64,000 bases of DNA, from contig OX637798.1 of NCBI GenBank assembly GCA_951802425.1, positions 1,054,001 through 1,118,000 of the forward strand. The letters are read 5' to 3'. Under the pieces are notes generated by a model, which worked only from the letters and a program-made list of their open reading frames with translations, searched no databases and was not told the DNA's origin. The position numbers and the translations under genes were made by a program. How positions within the stretch are numbered: the stretch's first letter is position 1; each line of letters begins with the position of its first letter. The DNA is from Clavaria fumosa. Its lineage: Eukaryota; Basidiomycota; Agaricomycetes; Agaricales; Clavariaceae. Positions 54,137 to 64,000 of the stretch are shown here, piece after piece.

Positions 54137-57100
54137 TCACTGCTTGCCACGCTTCCTCCGCTTCAAGTCAGCTCTATCATCTTCAGATTCATCTATGACA
54201 TATACAATATAAACATCTCTGAAAGAAAATATAAGCAGGCAGTACGCACCATCAACCAACCTTTTCGCTGGGGGTTCTTCATCTGAAGTATCGTCATCAG
54301 CATCGCTGAGGTTGTCTTCAAGCGTGAAGGCATTGGTGTAAATAGGTTCCTCGAGCCAGTCTAGAAGCTCTGTCCAGACTTGCAACTCATCGCGCCAGAG
54401 AATCCTGAAATCACGAGGCCATAGAAGCTTGTGAGCCTGACCCTTGTTTCGACATAAGCCTTCAAAAGGTGACAGGAGGTCCTGCCATTCGCTTCGAATA
54501 TGGCTGTATACGAGTGCGACGACCATGGGGGAGACACCGAGATTGGTCTTCTTCTCCCATCGCTTGACATATGAGCATGTCGCAGCTGCAAAATTGATTA
54601 AAGACTTGTTGAAAATATAACAGGGGTTTACACCCTGTCCACCGATATCCAGGACATAGTGTTTATTGAACCAGCTCTGGAATATTCGGTATCGCCACAT
54701 CGCAACATTGCGTTCTTCAACGACAGCTGGTGGAGCCTTCTTGCCAGGGATGTTGCGATCAAATGCATGCCCAAACTCGAGCATGTTGCCAACCATGATG
54801 AGGTCCAAAAGGCCCTGCTTTGTCATGATGTCTGGAATATGGGCCAGGGCTTCTGCAGAGGCTAGGAAACACTTAGATATAAGACAGAAAAACATGAGGA
54901 GAGTAATAAAATACCATATTTTGAAGCACCACCAACAAAATGGTCCACCCACATTGACATCATCCTTGCGAAGTATGACCGAGTTGTTTTATGATACTGG
55001 TTCGTTATGATGGGATTGAGGATGGATGGCTGCAGCGCAACTGCGAGACATTGTCGAGGCACAATAAAAATGACCACCGTGAATGATGGTGTTGTCAGTG
55101 CCTAAAACGAAATGGAGAGTCCCAGGGCGCATGAAGCTGCAAGGAAGCTATTAAATGAAGCGAGTGACAATATTTAGAAACTTACAATGAATCCCCTGCT
55201 TTTAGATAGACTGCCTCAGCCTCCAAAAACTCCTTCCCTGTGCTGAAGTGCTCCCAATTGAGGGGAACGAGTGGGCCGAGAAGAGATCTCCACGATGGTC
55301 ACCCGTATCAGCATCCCAGCGACGGCGGAGCAGTACCCACCATTTTGAACCTGCCATGATCGTCATGACAGCTGCTAGGCCATCATCATCGATGTGGGGC
55401 ATCGACATTGATCCCTTCGTTGCCGCCAATCCCCAAACAAGATCTTCTTCTGTCGAATTATTTTTTACAAATCCTTCTACTTTATGTGTTTGATGTTTTG
55501 CATACTCATGCGTGGCGAGAGCACTAGAAGAAATTGAAATGAAATAAAAATAAAAATAAAAATCACTACTTGGTGAAGGTCCTTACTTGAATCGCGGTGG
55601 TGGGGGTAGGCTGAGGTGGCCCATGGGAAAATCAAGGCCGTTTAAGATCCTCCTCTGCCCTTCATTACGAGTAGCATCCAATAGTTCGTAAAGTGTTGCA
55701 TTTCGAAGCAGGTTGCCTGAGACATCCTTGCACATCTCTGCAACTACAGCAAAATGAGCATGAATAATTGAAGCAAAATAAAAGATACTACAAACCTTGG
55801 ACAACACATCTTTGGTTGAGAGGTGCTAACGTCGATAGTCCTTCTTCATCAAATTCCAATGTGCGGATAGGTGTCGGTGATACAAGGATATGCCGTTGCC
55901 GAAAAATCTCTTGAATCTCTTTGCTTGGAATGACCATGAAGTCATCCCACGATGTCACAAAGATCGACGATGCCTCTGGCTCGAATTTATGAGACCTGGC
56001 TGCTGGGAGGTGGTGCTTTGGGACCCCTTCCACATAACATGCTTCAACCATCTCCACCATATCATTCAATACTGGATATTCGCGAAAAGCCTGCAATAAA
56101 TTAAATAAATAAGAGAAGAAGCAACCATATTAGACAAACCAAATCGGAGGTTGCGTAGTGCTTGTAGGTTGTTGGACCAGAACTAGGGTCAGCACCCCAC
56201 ATCGTTACATCTACACTGCGCCCTTCAATCTGTTGAACTGTGAGTAGAATGGTTAAGCACTTTGAGATTAGCTTACCTGAGGAGCAGGAAGAGAAGAGAG
56301 CTCAGGGATATCAGCTGTCTATCCAACTATGAGACACATTTGCAAAGAGAAACAATCCAAAAGGACTTACCTCTACCTTGAGATCGACAATGACACCTAT
56401 AGGCCTTGTCCGGCCCATTTGAGTTGGCTCGTTTATTGTTTGGTGGGGCATGATTTTTCGAGCAGGTGTTGGCTTAAGGTCGTGTTTCACCTCCAAAGAA
56501 TCCAGGCCTAGTGCTCGCATTGCCGCCTTTCGGACAGGACGGCCAGATCTCGAAAGGGGAGGCGATTTTGTTTTCCCCTCAGCTTCTTCCACCTCCTCCA
56601 TTTCATCTGCCTCGACAACTTCATCGGCTTCGTCAGCTCCCTCCCCTTCCTTCACTTCTTCTACTTCTTCTACTTCCTCCGCTTCCTTCACTTCCTCTGC
56701 TTTTTGTTCCCTCTTCAAATCTGCTGGTTCCTCCTCTGGTTCTTCTACTTCATATTCTTGCTCCCACAGTGCTTCACCTGAGACGCCAGACCCCTCCTCC
56801 ACCAAAGCCAAATTAACCTCGCCATGGGACGACAGTTCGCTCTCTTCCCTCTCTGGAGCTGTAATAACACGTACAACTTTGCCTAGACACTATTTAGCCA
56901 CTGCAACAGGCACCTCATAACCACTTACGAGAATGAGAATACCAATCTATTTCTACTATCAGACCTTTATGTTCTGTTTCTAGGTCTTGAAATTCGGTGA
57001 TGAAGCTGTTGAACGCAGTTATCGTTTCGCCGGTTAGACTTGCTCGTGTCAGGAATCGCCAGAGCGCCTTCTCTGTCTGTGCCAAAAAAACCGGCTTCTC

Positions 57101-58330
57101 ATTTCCGAGGGTCAGTGCAGTCTACACAATTTGTTAGCTATGCAATCAGTAACAACTGCTACACTCACTGAAACGAGATAACTTCGCTTGACAGATGATA
57201 CATCGAATGACCGGGAAGACAGGGCAAGCAACGGCGATATTGTGACACAGAAATGGAAAAGCACTTGAACCGTGTTGAACAACGGGCTAATACGAGGATC
57301 TTGGAAACTTGCAATGACGTCAGGTGATATGGTGAGGCCTAGTGTGCTAGCCTCTCTGGATAGAGTTTGCTATTAGATGTAAGAGAGAAAAAAAGACACG
57401 TATTGCTCACCCTGTGAGAATCTTCACCCAGTCTTGTAAAGATTGAGAAAAGTTGGCCCGACTATTCTGGAGTAATATTAGCTTTCGGATAAGAGTTATA
57501 ACGACACCGATACGCACTAAACCAAACCAAGAAATCGCAAATGCCATCATTTCAAAGTTTTGGACAATAGTGTTTATCTGGATCTTTCGCATTCTTTCTG
57601 TCCCGGTGCCTAGGAACCTCACCATGTGTATGAGTTTTGCTTGTTGTGAGGTAAGATTTGTTGGAAGGGGGGTAGAAAAGAAAGATGTCGAATCCCGCAA
57701 AAGTTGGCCTTCAGAGTCTTGCGATCTGATTGCCAATCGAATGGGTTTAACCCAATCTTTCAGGAGGGAGATGAACTGTGTTGCATAAGCAAGTCAACAT
57801 TCCAGCCACTCCAGAAAACATTAAGGCTCTATACCTCTTTCAGCCTTGACGGGGCATCGAGGAATTCCGACCGCAGGGACAGTTGAAAGGGAGCATCGTT
57901 ATCGGACGTTGAGAAAACTATACGATCTAAGAGGGCATGGCGAAACAACAAATGGGCGGCACCCGTGAGACCAGCATTGTTCATTGTTGATATCAGCCAG
58001 GGGTGCAAGGAAATACTTCGCCAATGTTAAGTTCTGCCGCGCCAAAATAGGCTCGGTTTGCGCGCTTAGATCGTCTTACGTGCTGGCCATTGACTTTTGA
58101 TCTATAGATTAGCTAAGAAAAATTAATCAGAAGATGTGTTTCACCAAACAAAACTCTGCGATGTCTCCTTCCGTGTTCTGATATCGCCCCAGCCAATGTG
58201 CTGTATTCTCTTGCAGCGAACCAGGACCGAGCAAGATATCGGTGAGCCAAGGATAGTTCTTATATACTTCAGAGTTACGCAACAGTTGGGCTCCGAAGAC
58301 GGTATTGGAAGTTGAAGATTGAATGGACAT
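54137..58330 (-). CDS. JmjC-domain protein, multi-exon (possible pseudogene)
   Basis: Starts MSIQSSTSNTVFG (58330), continues through many short-intron exons and ends LKRRKRGKQ at 54137. A helical N-terminal third is followed by a Glu-rich tract with a basic run (about 56400-56810). A JmjC-like fold holds the metal-site pair HxD in SMPHIDDDG (about 55400), then LKAGDSL, MRPGTLHFVL and IIHGGHFY (about 55090). A charged C-terminus contains PPAKR. JmjC proteins are Fe(II)/2-oxoglutarate hydroxylases or demethylases; the substrate is unknown. Frame appears lost by one base near 55305 and near 55063, both in short runs, so it is a recent pseudogene or has sequence errors. Confidence 0.65.
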
Positions 58331-58392
58331 ATTGAATTGAACAGACTCTCAGTCAGTTACTCGCGATTGGAGGTCGGTGAGTCACACGCAGA

Positions 58393-58420
58393 GGTGTCAC
58401 ACTATGTGACCATCGTTAAA
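58393..58420. repeat. Half palindrome P5 upstream of the JmjC gene
   Basis: GGTGTCACACTATGTGACCA resembles one arm of P2/P4. The second arm is diverged or absent. It lies about 65 bp upstream of the JmjC start codon. Confidence 0.4.
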
Positions 58421-58757
58421 CAAAGTCACATGATCACATGAGGTGAGACAGGAATGTGACCAACGAAGCCTCATCATGTGCAGCCTTTGTCCTGAAGCTC
58501 GCCACTAGATTCACATTGTGTCATGAAGTCTCAACAGCTTGTTGTTACTCTGAGCAACAGTGTAGATAAATATAAAATGATCATAGTTTTTCATACATAA
58601 GAGTGCGTCCGGCAGCAATTCCGAGCACGGCAATTTCTGCGCGAAATCTCAATCTGGCACTTGTGCAGTTGAGACAGAGTTTCGCAAACTGAGATTTGAG
58701 TGGTAGCACGCGAACGCCAATGTTATCGTAGTTGTAACTCACTCATATTCATCACAA

Positions 58758-59005
58758 TGGCTCCCGTCAACACAGTCCTGCTCCCATCTGTAGCTGCCGC
58801 TGGACTAATAGTACTCTTTGCTGGTGGTGCCTCAGCATTGCAATGTTCTTCACGCTTTGAGAAGACTCCGAAGGCACTGCACTCGCACCGCCGCCACTAT
58901 CAAATTTGTTATCTCTACAAAAAATATCAACAAATTCAAACGTTTTATCCACCACTACAACGAGAAGAATGTTGCTATGCCTGTTACAGGATGACATCTA
59001 CGTAA
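58758..59005 (+). CDS. Short secreted-type ORF inside the PIF-like element
   Basis: MAPVNTVLLPSVAAAGLIVL is a good signal peptide or membrane anchor (hydrophobic core, small residues before a cleavage-like ASA-LQ). It is followed by about 55 basic, Cys/Tyr-rich residues that do not look like a folded domain. Probably a captured first exon. Function unknown. Confidence 0.35.
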
Positions 59006-59077
59006 AAAAACAAAGTCGGACGGGCGGCTGGCATGGCAATGACGAGCAGCTCGCGTGTCGGTCGGTCTGATCGTAGA

Positions 59078-59569
59078 TCAAGAAGGGGCAGGTTTGGGAA
59101 CTGCTTCTGCATCCGGGTTCAGATCGGGGCGTCCATTTATGCCTAAGAACACTTCCATGTCCATATCATTCCCGCTTGCAAAGAATTCGTCGTCGCCAGC
59201 AGACGTGAGGTGGCCCGGGTCGATGTGTGAGTCGGCAGTGAGGCTTGCCATGATAGAGCGGGGCAACTGTGCGGACCCAGTTATGGACGATGATAAACCA
59301 CCAGCCAGATTGGACGACGAAAGACTTTGCTCAGCTGATTGTTCGTTCGACGGTGATGGTCCACTGAGTGATGCGAAAATATCATCCGCACTACTGGAGA
59401 AAACTTCAAGTAGATCTATTCCGATGGTGTGCCCCTCCCTTGACACTTTGGCAGCTTCGGACATTGGGGCGGGCGCGGACGTAAAAAATCCATCCACGCT
59501 CATGTCATTTGTGCCAGACTCCACAGGTTCGCCGAAGTATTTTGACATGTCGAGGTCCATCACATCCAA
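59078..59569 (-). CDS. Acidic Ser/Asp-rich ORF inside the PIF-like element
   Basis: 163 residues from MDVMDLDMSKYFGEPVESG, acidic and Ser/Pro-rich, ending AEAVPKPAPS. The frame is open upstream (YGIELDLDV), which suggests the 3' exon of a larger gene. The composition resembles the tail of a transcription factor. It is antisense to the secreted-type ORF's element half. No known domain. Confidence 0.4.
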   Translation of the reverse strand: MDVMDLDMSKYFGEPVESGTNDMSVDGFFTSAPAPMSEAAKVSREGHTIGIDLLEVFSSSADDIFASLSGPSPSNEQSAEQSLSSSNLAGGLSSSITGSAQLPRSIMASLTADSHIDPGHLTSAGDDEFFASGNDMDMEVFLGINGRPDLNPDAEAVPKPAPS

Positions 59570-60029
59570 GTCCAGTTCGATCCCATAGAGGCAGTAATGA
59601 GGAGTATGTCAAGATAGAGATGGCCTGGACTCAGAGAAGTGTGATGGACAGAGTGTGCGGGAACAAGAGCAGGTGGCTGCAGTATGAAGCAGTCACTCGA
59701 AGTTTTCAATTTCTCAAGTTTTCGTCGAGGTCAGACCTCGACGAACTTTTAGTAGTAATATCTCAATCAAAAATCTCAATCTCACTTTGCGACAGAGGGT
59801 GTCGGACAGCCCCTCTGCCGCACTTGGCAACTTGAGATTGAGATATTTTTTTTGGCTGAGGATTCCACATGCGGAATTGCTGCCGGACGCACTCTAACAT
59901 GTGAAAAACCTGATCACTGCTGTCGAATGCATGATTGAACTACAACAGTTCACATGACAGAAAAAATGATTCATGAAGCAGAAGTATGATTTCACAACAT
60001 AGAAATTATATGTACAAGGCAAGAAATTC

Positions 60030-61722
60030 TTAGAACATGTAGTAAAAATCTCGGGAGGCCTTCCAGATGGTCAAGAAGCTGGCAGGAGTCCCGTACAGGA
60101 GGCGCTTCCCCCAGCCCGCAATTCCTCCACTCGTAATCTCCAAGCCACTCTTGCCTGCTTTCTGCCCTTTCCAGCCACATGAACAAGAGACAGAATAAAA
60201 CCGGGCTTTGCCATCTCAGTGCCAATTGTCAGTGTACAAACAGCATGACAGACTGGGCACTGTGGCGAAATCAGGTCCCCGAGCGGACGGAGATTCTTGT
60301 GCCACCAGACATACTCGAGGCCGATGAATGGTGAAAATACCTTGACTGATGTATGGGCACCGAGGCCCTCTTCCTCTTTCAAAAGTTCGGGGAGAATTCG
60401 AACGATGGAAAAACACTCGACGAAATTCTTGATGACAAGTTTCAGCAAAAATGAGGTTGCCAAGTGTGGATAAAAGTTCGGTTGACCAAACCCGATGATG
60501 TGGTTGAAATACTGACTGCTGGTTGTGAGAAAGTAGGCAGAAACTCAAAATAAGCCACTTACGCCTTCGCAAACTTTTGTATTGCGAAGAGGGATGCATC
60601 CGTCTCCCACATACTCCCACATACCTCCATAATGAGCATCGAGTGCGCACCCTTGGCAAACGATGTGAGATCTGGCCCAAGAATTGCTTCTAGAAACTAA
60701 AAATGAATGTATCCAGATCACTAATATCAAAAATCATGTGAAGAAAGACTTACCACTCCGATTTCAAGGGCTGTGCCTGGGGTGCAGTGGGGATCACCAT
60801 TGTCTGGGTCGGTATGCATGTATAAAAAGACAAGGAGACGCGTAACTCTCTTTCTGAATAAGAGAATAGTAATAAACATCAGAAATTGACTTATAAATAA
60901 AAAATAAGACTTACTGTTGAATATGTTTTACAAATTTTGCCAAGATCGACTGGTGCTTCTGCAACGACTTGACATCCGATGGAATAACATCCAGCTTGAC
61001 TTCTAATTCGAGGAATTCCTTTCCCTCTGATTCTGGGGTGTACCACCCACTCAGCGTGTTCGCCACAGACTTGAAAGGATCGCCCCTTTCAGTGATGGAG
61101 CTGAGGCGAATATTGACAAGGGCGATTGAGTCGGTGTTTTGGCGTGCGTAGTGTCCTCGGAGTGTGGCAGGCTTGACTAACCCAAACAGTTGTGGGATGG
61201 GTTGATCATCATGGTGAAGGGGCTAAGAGCTCAAAATTTTAGTTCCTACCGCACAAGGTATGAAAATAAAACCATACATGATAGGGCTCGTTCCGAGCAT
61301 CAGACCTGATATGGCAACTCACACACATGAACTTTGTGTTTGCCTGGGCAACCAGGTGCTGCCCCCCTGGGATACTCAAGCACCTGTCACACATCGTTCG
61401 TGGACAGTAATCGCAATTTAGAGATAGCCCGCCATTCCCACACCCAGAACACCACTATGGGGCAGTCAGGTCAGATCCAATGGCAAATCCAAAGGGGGTC
61501 CACTCACCTCATCATTTGCCTCTGGGTCTGCGGGATGAACCGTAGGCTGATCTCCTGATCAACACGATCGGAATGGACAGACACACCAGTGCTTACCAGA
61601 ACGAGAGCAGGATCCTTGCATGCTGGTGCAGGATCAGCAGACTTGGGATAGTCCTTAGGCAGGGTGGCTCTCATAGCAGGAGCACCAGATGACCTCTTAG
61701 CAGATTGCTTAGTCCTAGCCAT
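60030..61722 (-). CDS. H3-tail-like N-terminus plus PHD/RING-like Cys cluster protein
   Basis: Starts MARTKQSAKRSSGAPAM, whose first five residues after Met match histone H3 (A1-R2-T3-K4-Q5). Introns splice in phase to PTVHPADPEANDE, then a cross-brace Cys cluster WCSGCGNGGLSLNCDYC with TMCDRC and CVSCH (about 61450-61310). A conserved-looking globular part follows (VKPATLRGHYARQNTDSIA; FLEAILGPDLTSFAKGAH). A C-terminal CPVCHAVC motif lies near 60240. It ends at 60071, or at 60030 (ASRDFYYMF) if a small shift or intron near 60200 is assumed. I see no other disruption. It may bind or imitate chromatin marks. Family not recognised. Confidence 0.65.
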
Positions 61723-62240
61723 GATTGTGTGAATGGACAAGGCAGACAAGGCGTCACGACTCAAAGTGTCGGCCGAACACGTCACGTGACTTAAAAGATC
61801 ATGCGGAATGTGGTAAACAACGCACAGCATAGACGTCAGTTTAAAGACGAAGTGCAATTCATTGACATTTTTTTTCACTCAACAAAAAATCCTAACTACG
61901 CAGCTCAGTGGTGTGGAACCCCCAATGCGGGCCCTCATCGGGAGCACCCCACCACATGAACCTTACATGAATATGATGTCTACAACTACAAAAGATGAGA
62001 AAACGCAGCAACCGGTAGTTGGTGCCAACACCTGTGGTTGAGTATCAGGGTCGCACATCGCAAAGTCACCTGAAATTGCTTAAGTAAAAAGGGGATGTTG
62101 AAGTGGTACACTTACCTTGTCCTAATCTCTCCATCTCAATGGCCGACCGCATGGGTAGTAAGCATAGAATTGGGCTGGTCCAAAAATCAGTAAGTGAGGA
62201 GGGTGAGATGTGCATACCTTGTGAGTGTCACTACCCAAGG
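61723..62240. other. Intergenic region upstream of the H3-tail-like gene
   Basis: No gene seen. It includes CACGTCACGTGAC at about 61780-61793, close upstream of the gene start, which may be a promoter element. Confidence 0.4.
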
Positions 62241-62259
62241 GTAGTAGGAACCGACCAAG

Positions 62260-62880
62260 AGGAAGGCCACCGAGAGCCACACACCCTGACTCACCGCAGA
62301 GCCAAGTTGTGTTGAGAAAGCCACTGAGGGCCGTGTCGCCTAACGCACCGCAGCATCGACGAGAGAAAGGCCACCGAGGGCCGTGTCGCTTAATGCACCG
62401 TAGCGTCAACGAGAGAAAGCCACCGAGGGCCATGTTGCCTAACGCACTGCAGCGTCGACGAGAGAAAGGCCACCGAGGGCCGTGTCGCTTAACGCACCAT
62501 AGCGTCAACGAGAGAAAGCCACCGAGGGCCGTGTCGCCTAACGCACCGCAGCGTCGACGAGAGAAAGGCCACCGAGGGCCGTATCGCTTAACGCACTGCA
62601 GCGTCAACGAGAGAAAGCCACCGAGGGCCGTGTCGCCTAACGCACCACAGCGTCGACGAGAGAAAGGCCACCGAGGGCCGTGTCGCTTAACGCACCGTAG
62701 TGTCAACGAGAGAATGCCACCAAGGGCCGTGTCGCCTAACGCACCGCAGCGTCGACAAGAGAAAGGCCACCAAGGGCCATACACCCCGACGCACCGTGGC
62801 GTCAGGGTGTTGAGTCGAGAAGGCCACCGAGGGCCACACGCCCTGACACACCGCAGCGTCAAGGCGTTGAGTCGCTAGGG
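62260..62880. repeat. Minisatellite with a 99-bp higher-order unit
   Basis: Two alternating subunits of 50 and 49 bp (GAGAGAAAGGCCACCGAGGG... and GAGAGAAAGCCACCGAGGGC...) start at 62361, 62411, 62460, 62510 and 62559, and so on. The dimer is 99 bp, or 33 codons, so frames stay open on both strands (about 217 and 246 codons). I regard these frames as by-products of the repeat. Confidence 0.8.
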
Positions 62881-63027
62881 GGGCTGGAGGAGGGAAAAGG
62901 CTGTATGCATCCAGCCCTTTCCTTCCTTCAGCCCCCTTTCGCGTGGACAGGGGAGTGCAAAGATAATGAGGGCGGTCATTGTGGTAGAGGGGAAAGGGTG
63001 GTGCGAGAAAAAAAAAGACGACTCCGT

Positions 63028-63131
63028 GTTTTTGAACTTCAACATGGGTTCCCACACTCACGATCATGTGATCTGACGCGTCAGGTCCCTTCCCACACTC
63101 ACGATCATGTGACCTGATGCGTCAGGTCCCT
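63028..63131 (+). repeat. Direct repeat, two ~43-bp units
   Basis: TTCCCACACTCACGATCATG...GCGTCAGGTCCC occurs twice in tandem (about 63048 and 63089) with few differences. Confidence 0.7.
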
Positions 63132-63179
63132 TGCTTAGTTTAGAAAGATGGCTTACATAATCTTAGCAAAGCGTGCCAA

Positions 63180-64000
63180 GCTCTTTTCTCTCTCCCTCTC
63201 CCTCTCGTCTCTCTTCCTCCCTTCCCCTAAGCGATGATGGCGGCGGCGAGACCAGGTGCGCCCTCCCTGGTCTTTTTTCATTCTCATTTCATTTTATTAT
63301 TATTTTCACTATTTACAGGGCAACGGACGACGGCAGACGACAGATGGCGACGACGACGACGGCGGCGGCGGGACCCTCACCCTCACCCCTCACCCTCACC
63401 CCTCCCTCTTTTCCCTCCCTCTCACCCTCACCCTCTCACCCTCACCCTCTCGCCTCACCTTCACCCTCACCCTCTCTCCTCCCTCTCTCCTCTCTCTCTC
63501 CTCTCTCTTCTCCCACCCCCAAGGGATGACAACGGCGGCGATGGGTGGGAACCACCAGGTGCGCCCTCGTCCCTGTCCTTTTTTCATTTCATTTTCATTT
63601 CATTTCATTTTTCAAATTACTACGTACAGGGCGATGGACGACGGCAGACAACAGACGGCAACGGTGGCCGCGGCTCTCCATCTTCCTCCTTTCCCTCTCG
63701 GTAGCAAGAGCGACGGCGGCGGGGGCAGCAAGAGCGACGGCGGCGGGGGCAGCAAGAGCGACGGCGGCGACCAGCAACGGTGGCAGCGGCAACCAGCAAC
63801 GGTGGCAGCGGTGACCAGCAACGGTGGCAGCGGCGACCAGCGATAGCGGCGGTAGCGGTAGCGACCAGCAACGGCGACGGCGGCGGCGACCGGTGGTAGC
63901 GGGCAGCGGTGGCGACCAGCGACGTCAGCGGCGGCAACCAGCGACGGCAGCGGCGGCGACCGGCAACGGCAGCGGCGGCAACTAGCGATAGCGGCGGCGG
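63180..64000. repeat. Low-complexity DNA with a duplicated block
   Basis: CT-rich (63180-63240), CCCTCA-rich (63370-63520) and GGCGAC/GGCAGC-rich (63700-64000) tracts. A block GTGCGCCCTC...TACAGGGC.A.GGACGACGGCAGAC occurs at about 63254-63345 and again at about 63558-63650. It looks like a duplicated intron-exon piece. No gene can be supported. The CCCTCA runs are not the fungal telomere repeat. Confidence 0.6.

Larger units (their letters stand above)
58601..59893. mobile_element. Non-autonomous PIF/Harbinger-like DNA transposon
   Basis: Perfect 23-bp terminal inverted repeats start GAGTGCGTCCGGCAGCAATT at 58601 and end at 59893. The element is flanked by TAA (58598-58600, 59894-59896), a TWA duplication typical of PIF/Harbinger. 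Subterminal ATCTCAATCT motifs recur. No transposase is present. The interior holds two coding-like segments (next two entries), so it may have captured host exons. Confidence 0.75.

Noticed and set aside
62122..62878. Frames of 217 (+) and 246 (-) codons
   Set aside because: They result from the 99-bp repeat period being a multiple of three.
63370..63520. CCCTCA-rich tract as a telomere
   Set aside because: The unit is not TTAGGG/CCCTAA and the tract is irregular.

Overview
This is eukaryotic, fungal DNA, most likely from an Agaricomycete-type basidiomycete. The genes have many very short introns (about 35-70 bp) with GTRAGT donors, CTRAY-like branch sites and YAG acceptors. The window is dominated by Ty3/gypsy chromoviruses, and cellular-type genes occur only on the right. 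I see no bacterial signals, no tRNA or rRNA gene, and no telomere repeat.

Layout. Positions 1-9220 hold two related minus-strand gypsy elements (A and B), head to tail with one base between them. A is cut by the window edge and has open gag and pol frames. B is full length (two LTRs) but dead. Both carry a Tf1-type self-priming site. Positions 9221-39706 are a nest. The 3' half of chromovirus C (+ strand) carries an antisense intron-containing gene between pol and its 3' LTR. Its LTR is split by a solo LTR (5-bp target duplication) and by chromovirus D. D in turn holds another solo LTR in its reverse transcriptase (5-bp duplication) and a 17.5-kb three-LTR composite of element E in its chromodomain gene (4-bp duplication). 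Each E unit carries an antisense, spliced gene for a Zn2Cys6-like nuclear protein. The E LTRs carry arrays of CGG/TGG triplets phased at 10-11 bp. Positions 36972-42504 hold the extra 716-codon ORF of D and an inverted broken copy (F). Positions 42522-46068 hold the 5' part of another gypsy element (G).

From 46.5 to 62 kb the character changes. There are four multi-exon genes that mostly stay in frame after splicing: a basic/acidic nuclear-looking protein of unknown family, a Ulp1/C48 SUMO-protease-like protein, a JmjC-domain protein, and a protein that starts like the histone H3 tail (ARTKQ) followed by a PHD/RING-like Cys cluster. A family of ~70-bp palindromes (GTCAC...GAAGTACTTC...GTGAC) sits at the borders of the first three. 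A 1.3-kb PIF/Harbinger-like non-autonomous element (23-bp inverted ends, TAA duplication) separates the last two. The right end (62.2-64 kb) is minisatellite and low-complexity DNA.

Working ideas: (1) unrelated retroelements in this genome acquired antisense accessory genes with one Cys spacing (CX2CX6CX7CX2CX6C), and in E the phased CGG array could be the binding site of the element's own protein; (2) the right-hand cluster has a chromatin/SUMO theme and may be cargo of a mobile or palindrome-marked unit. Both are inferences from sequence alone. Exon boundaries are manual estimates.
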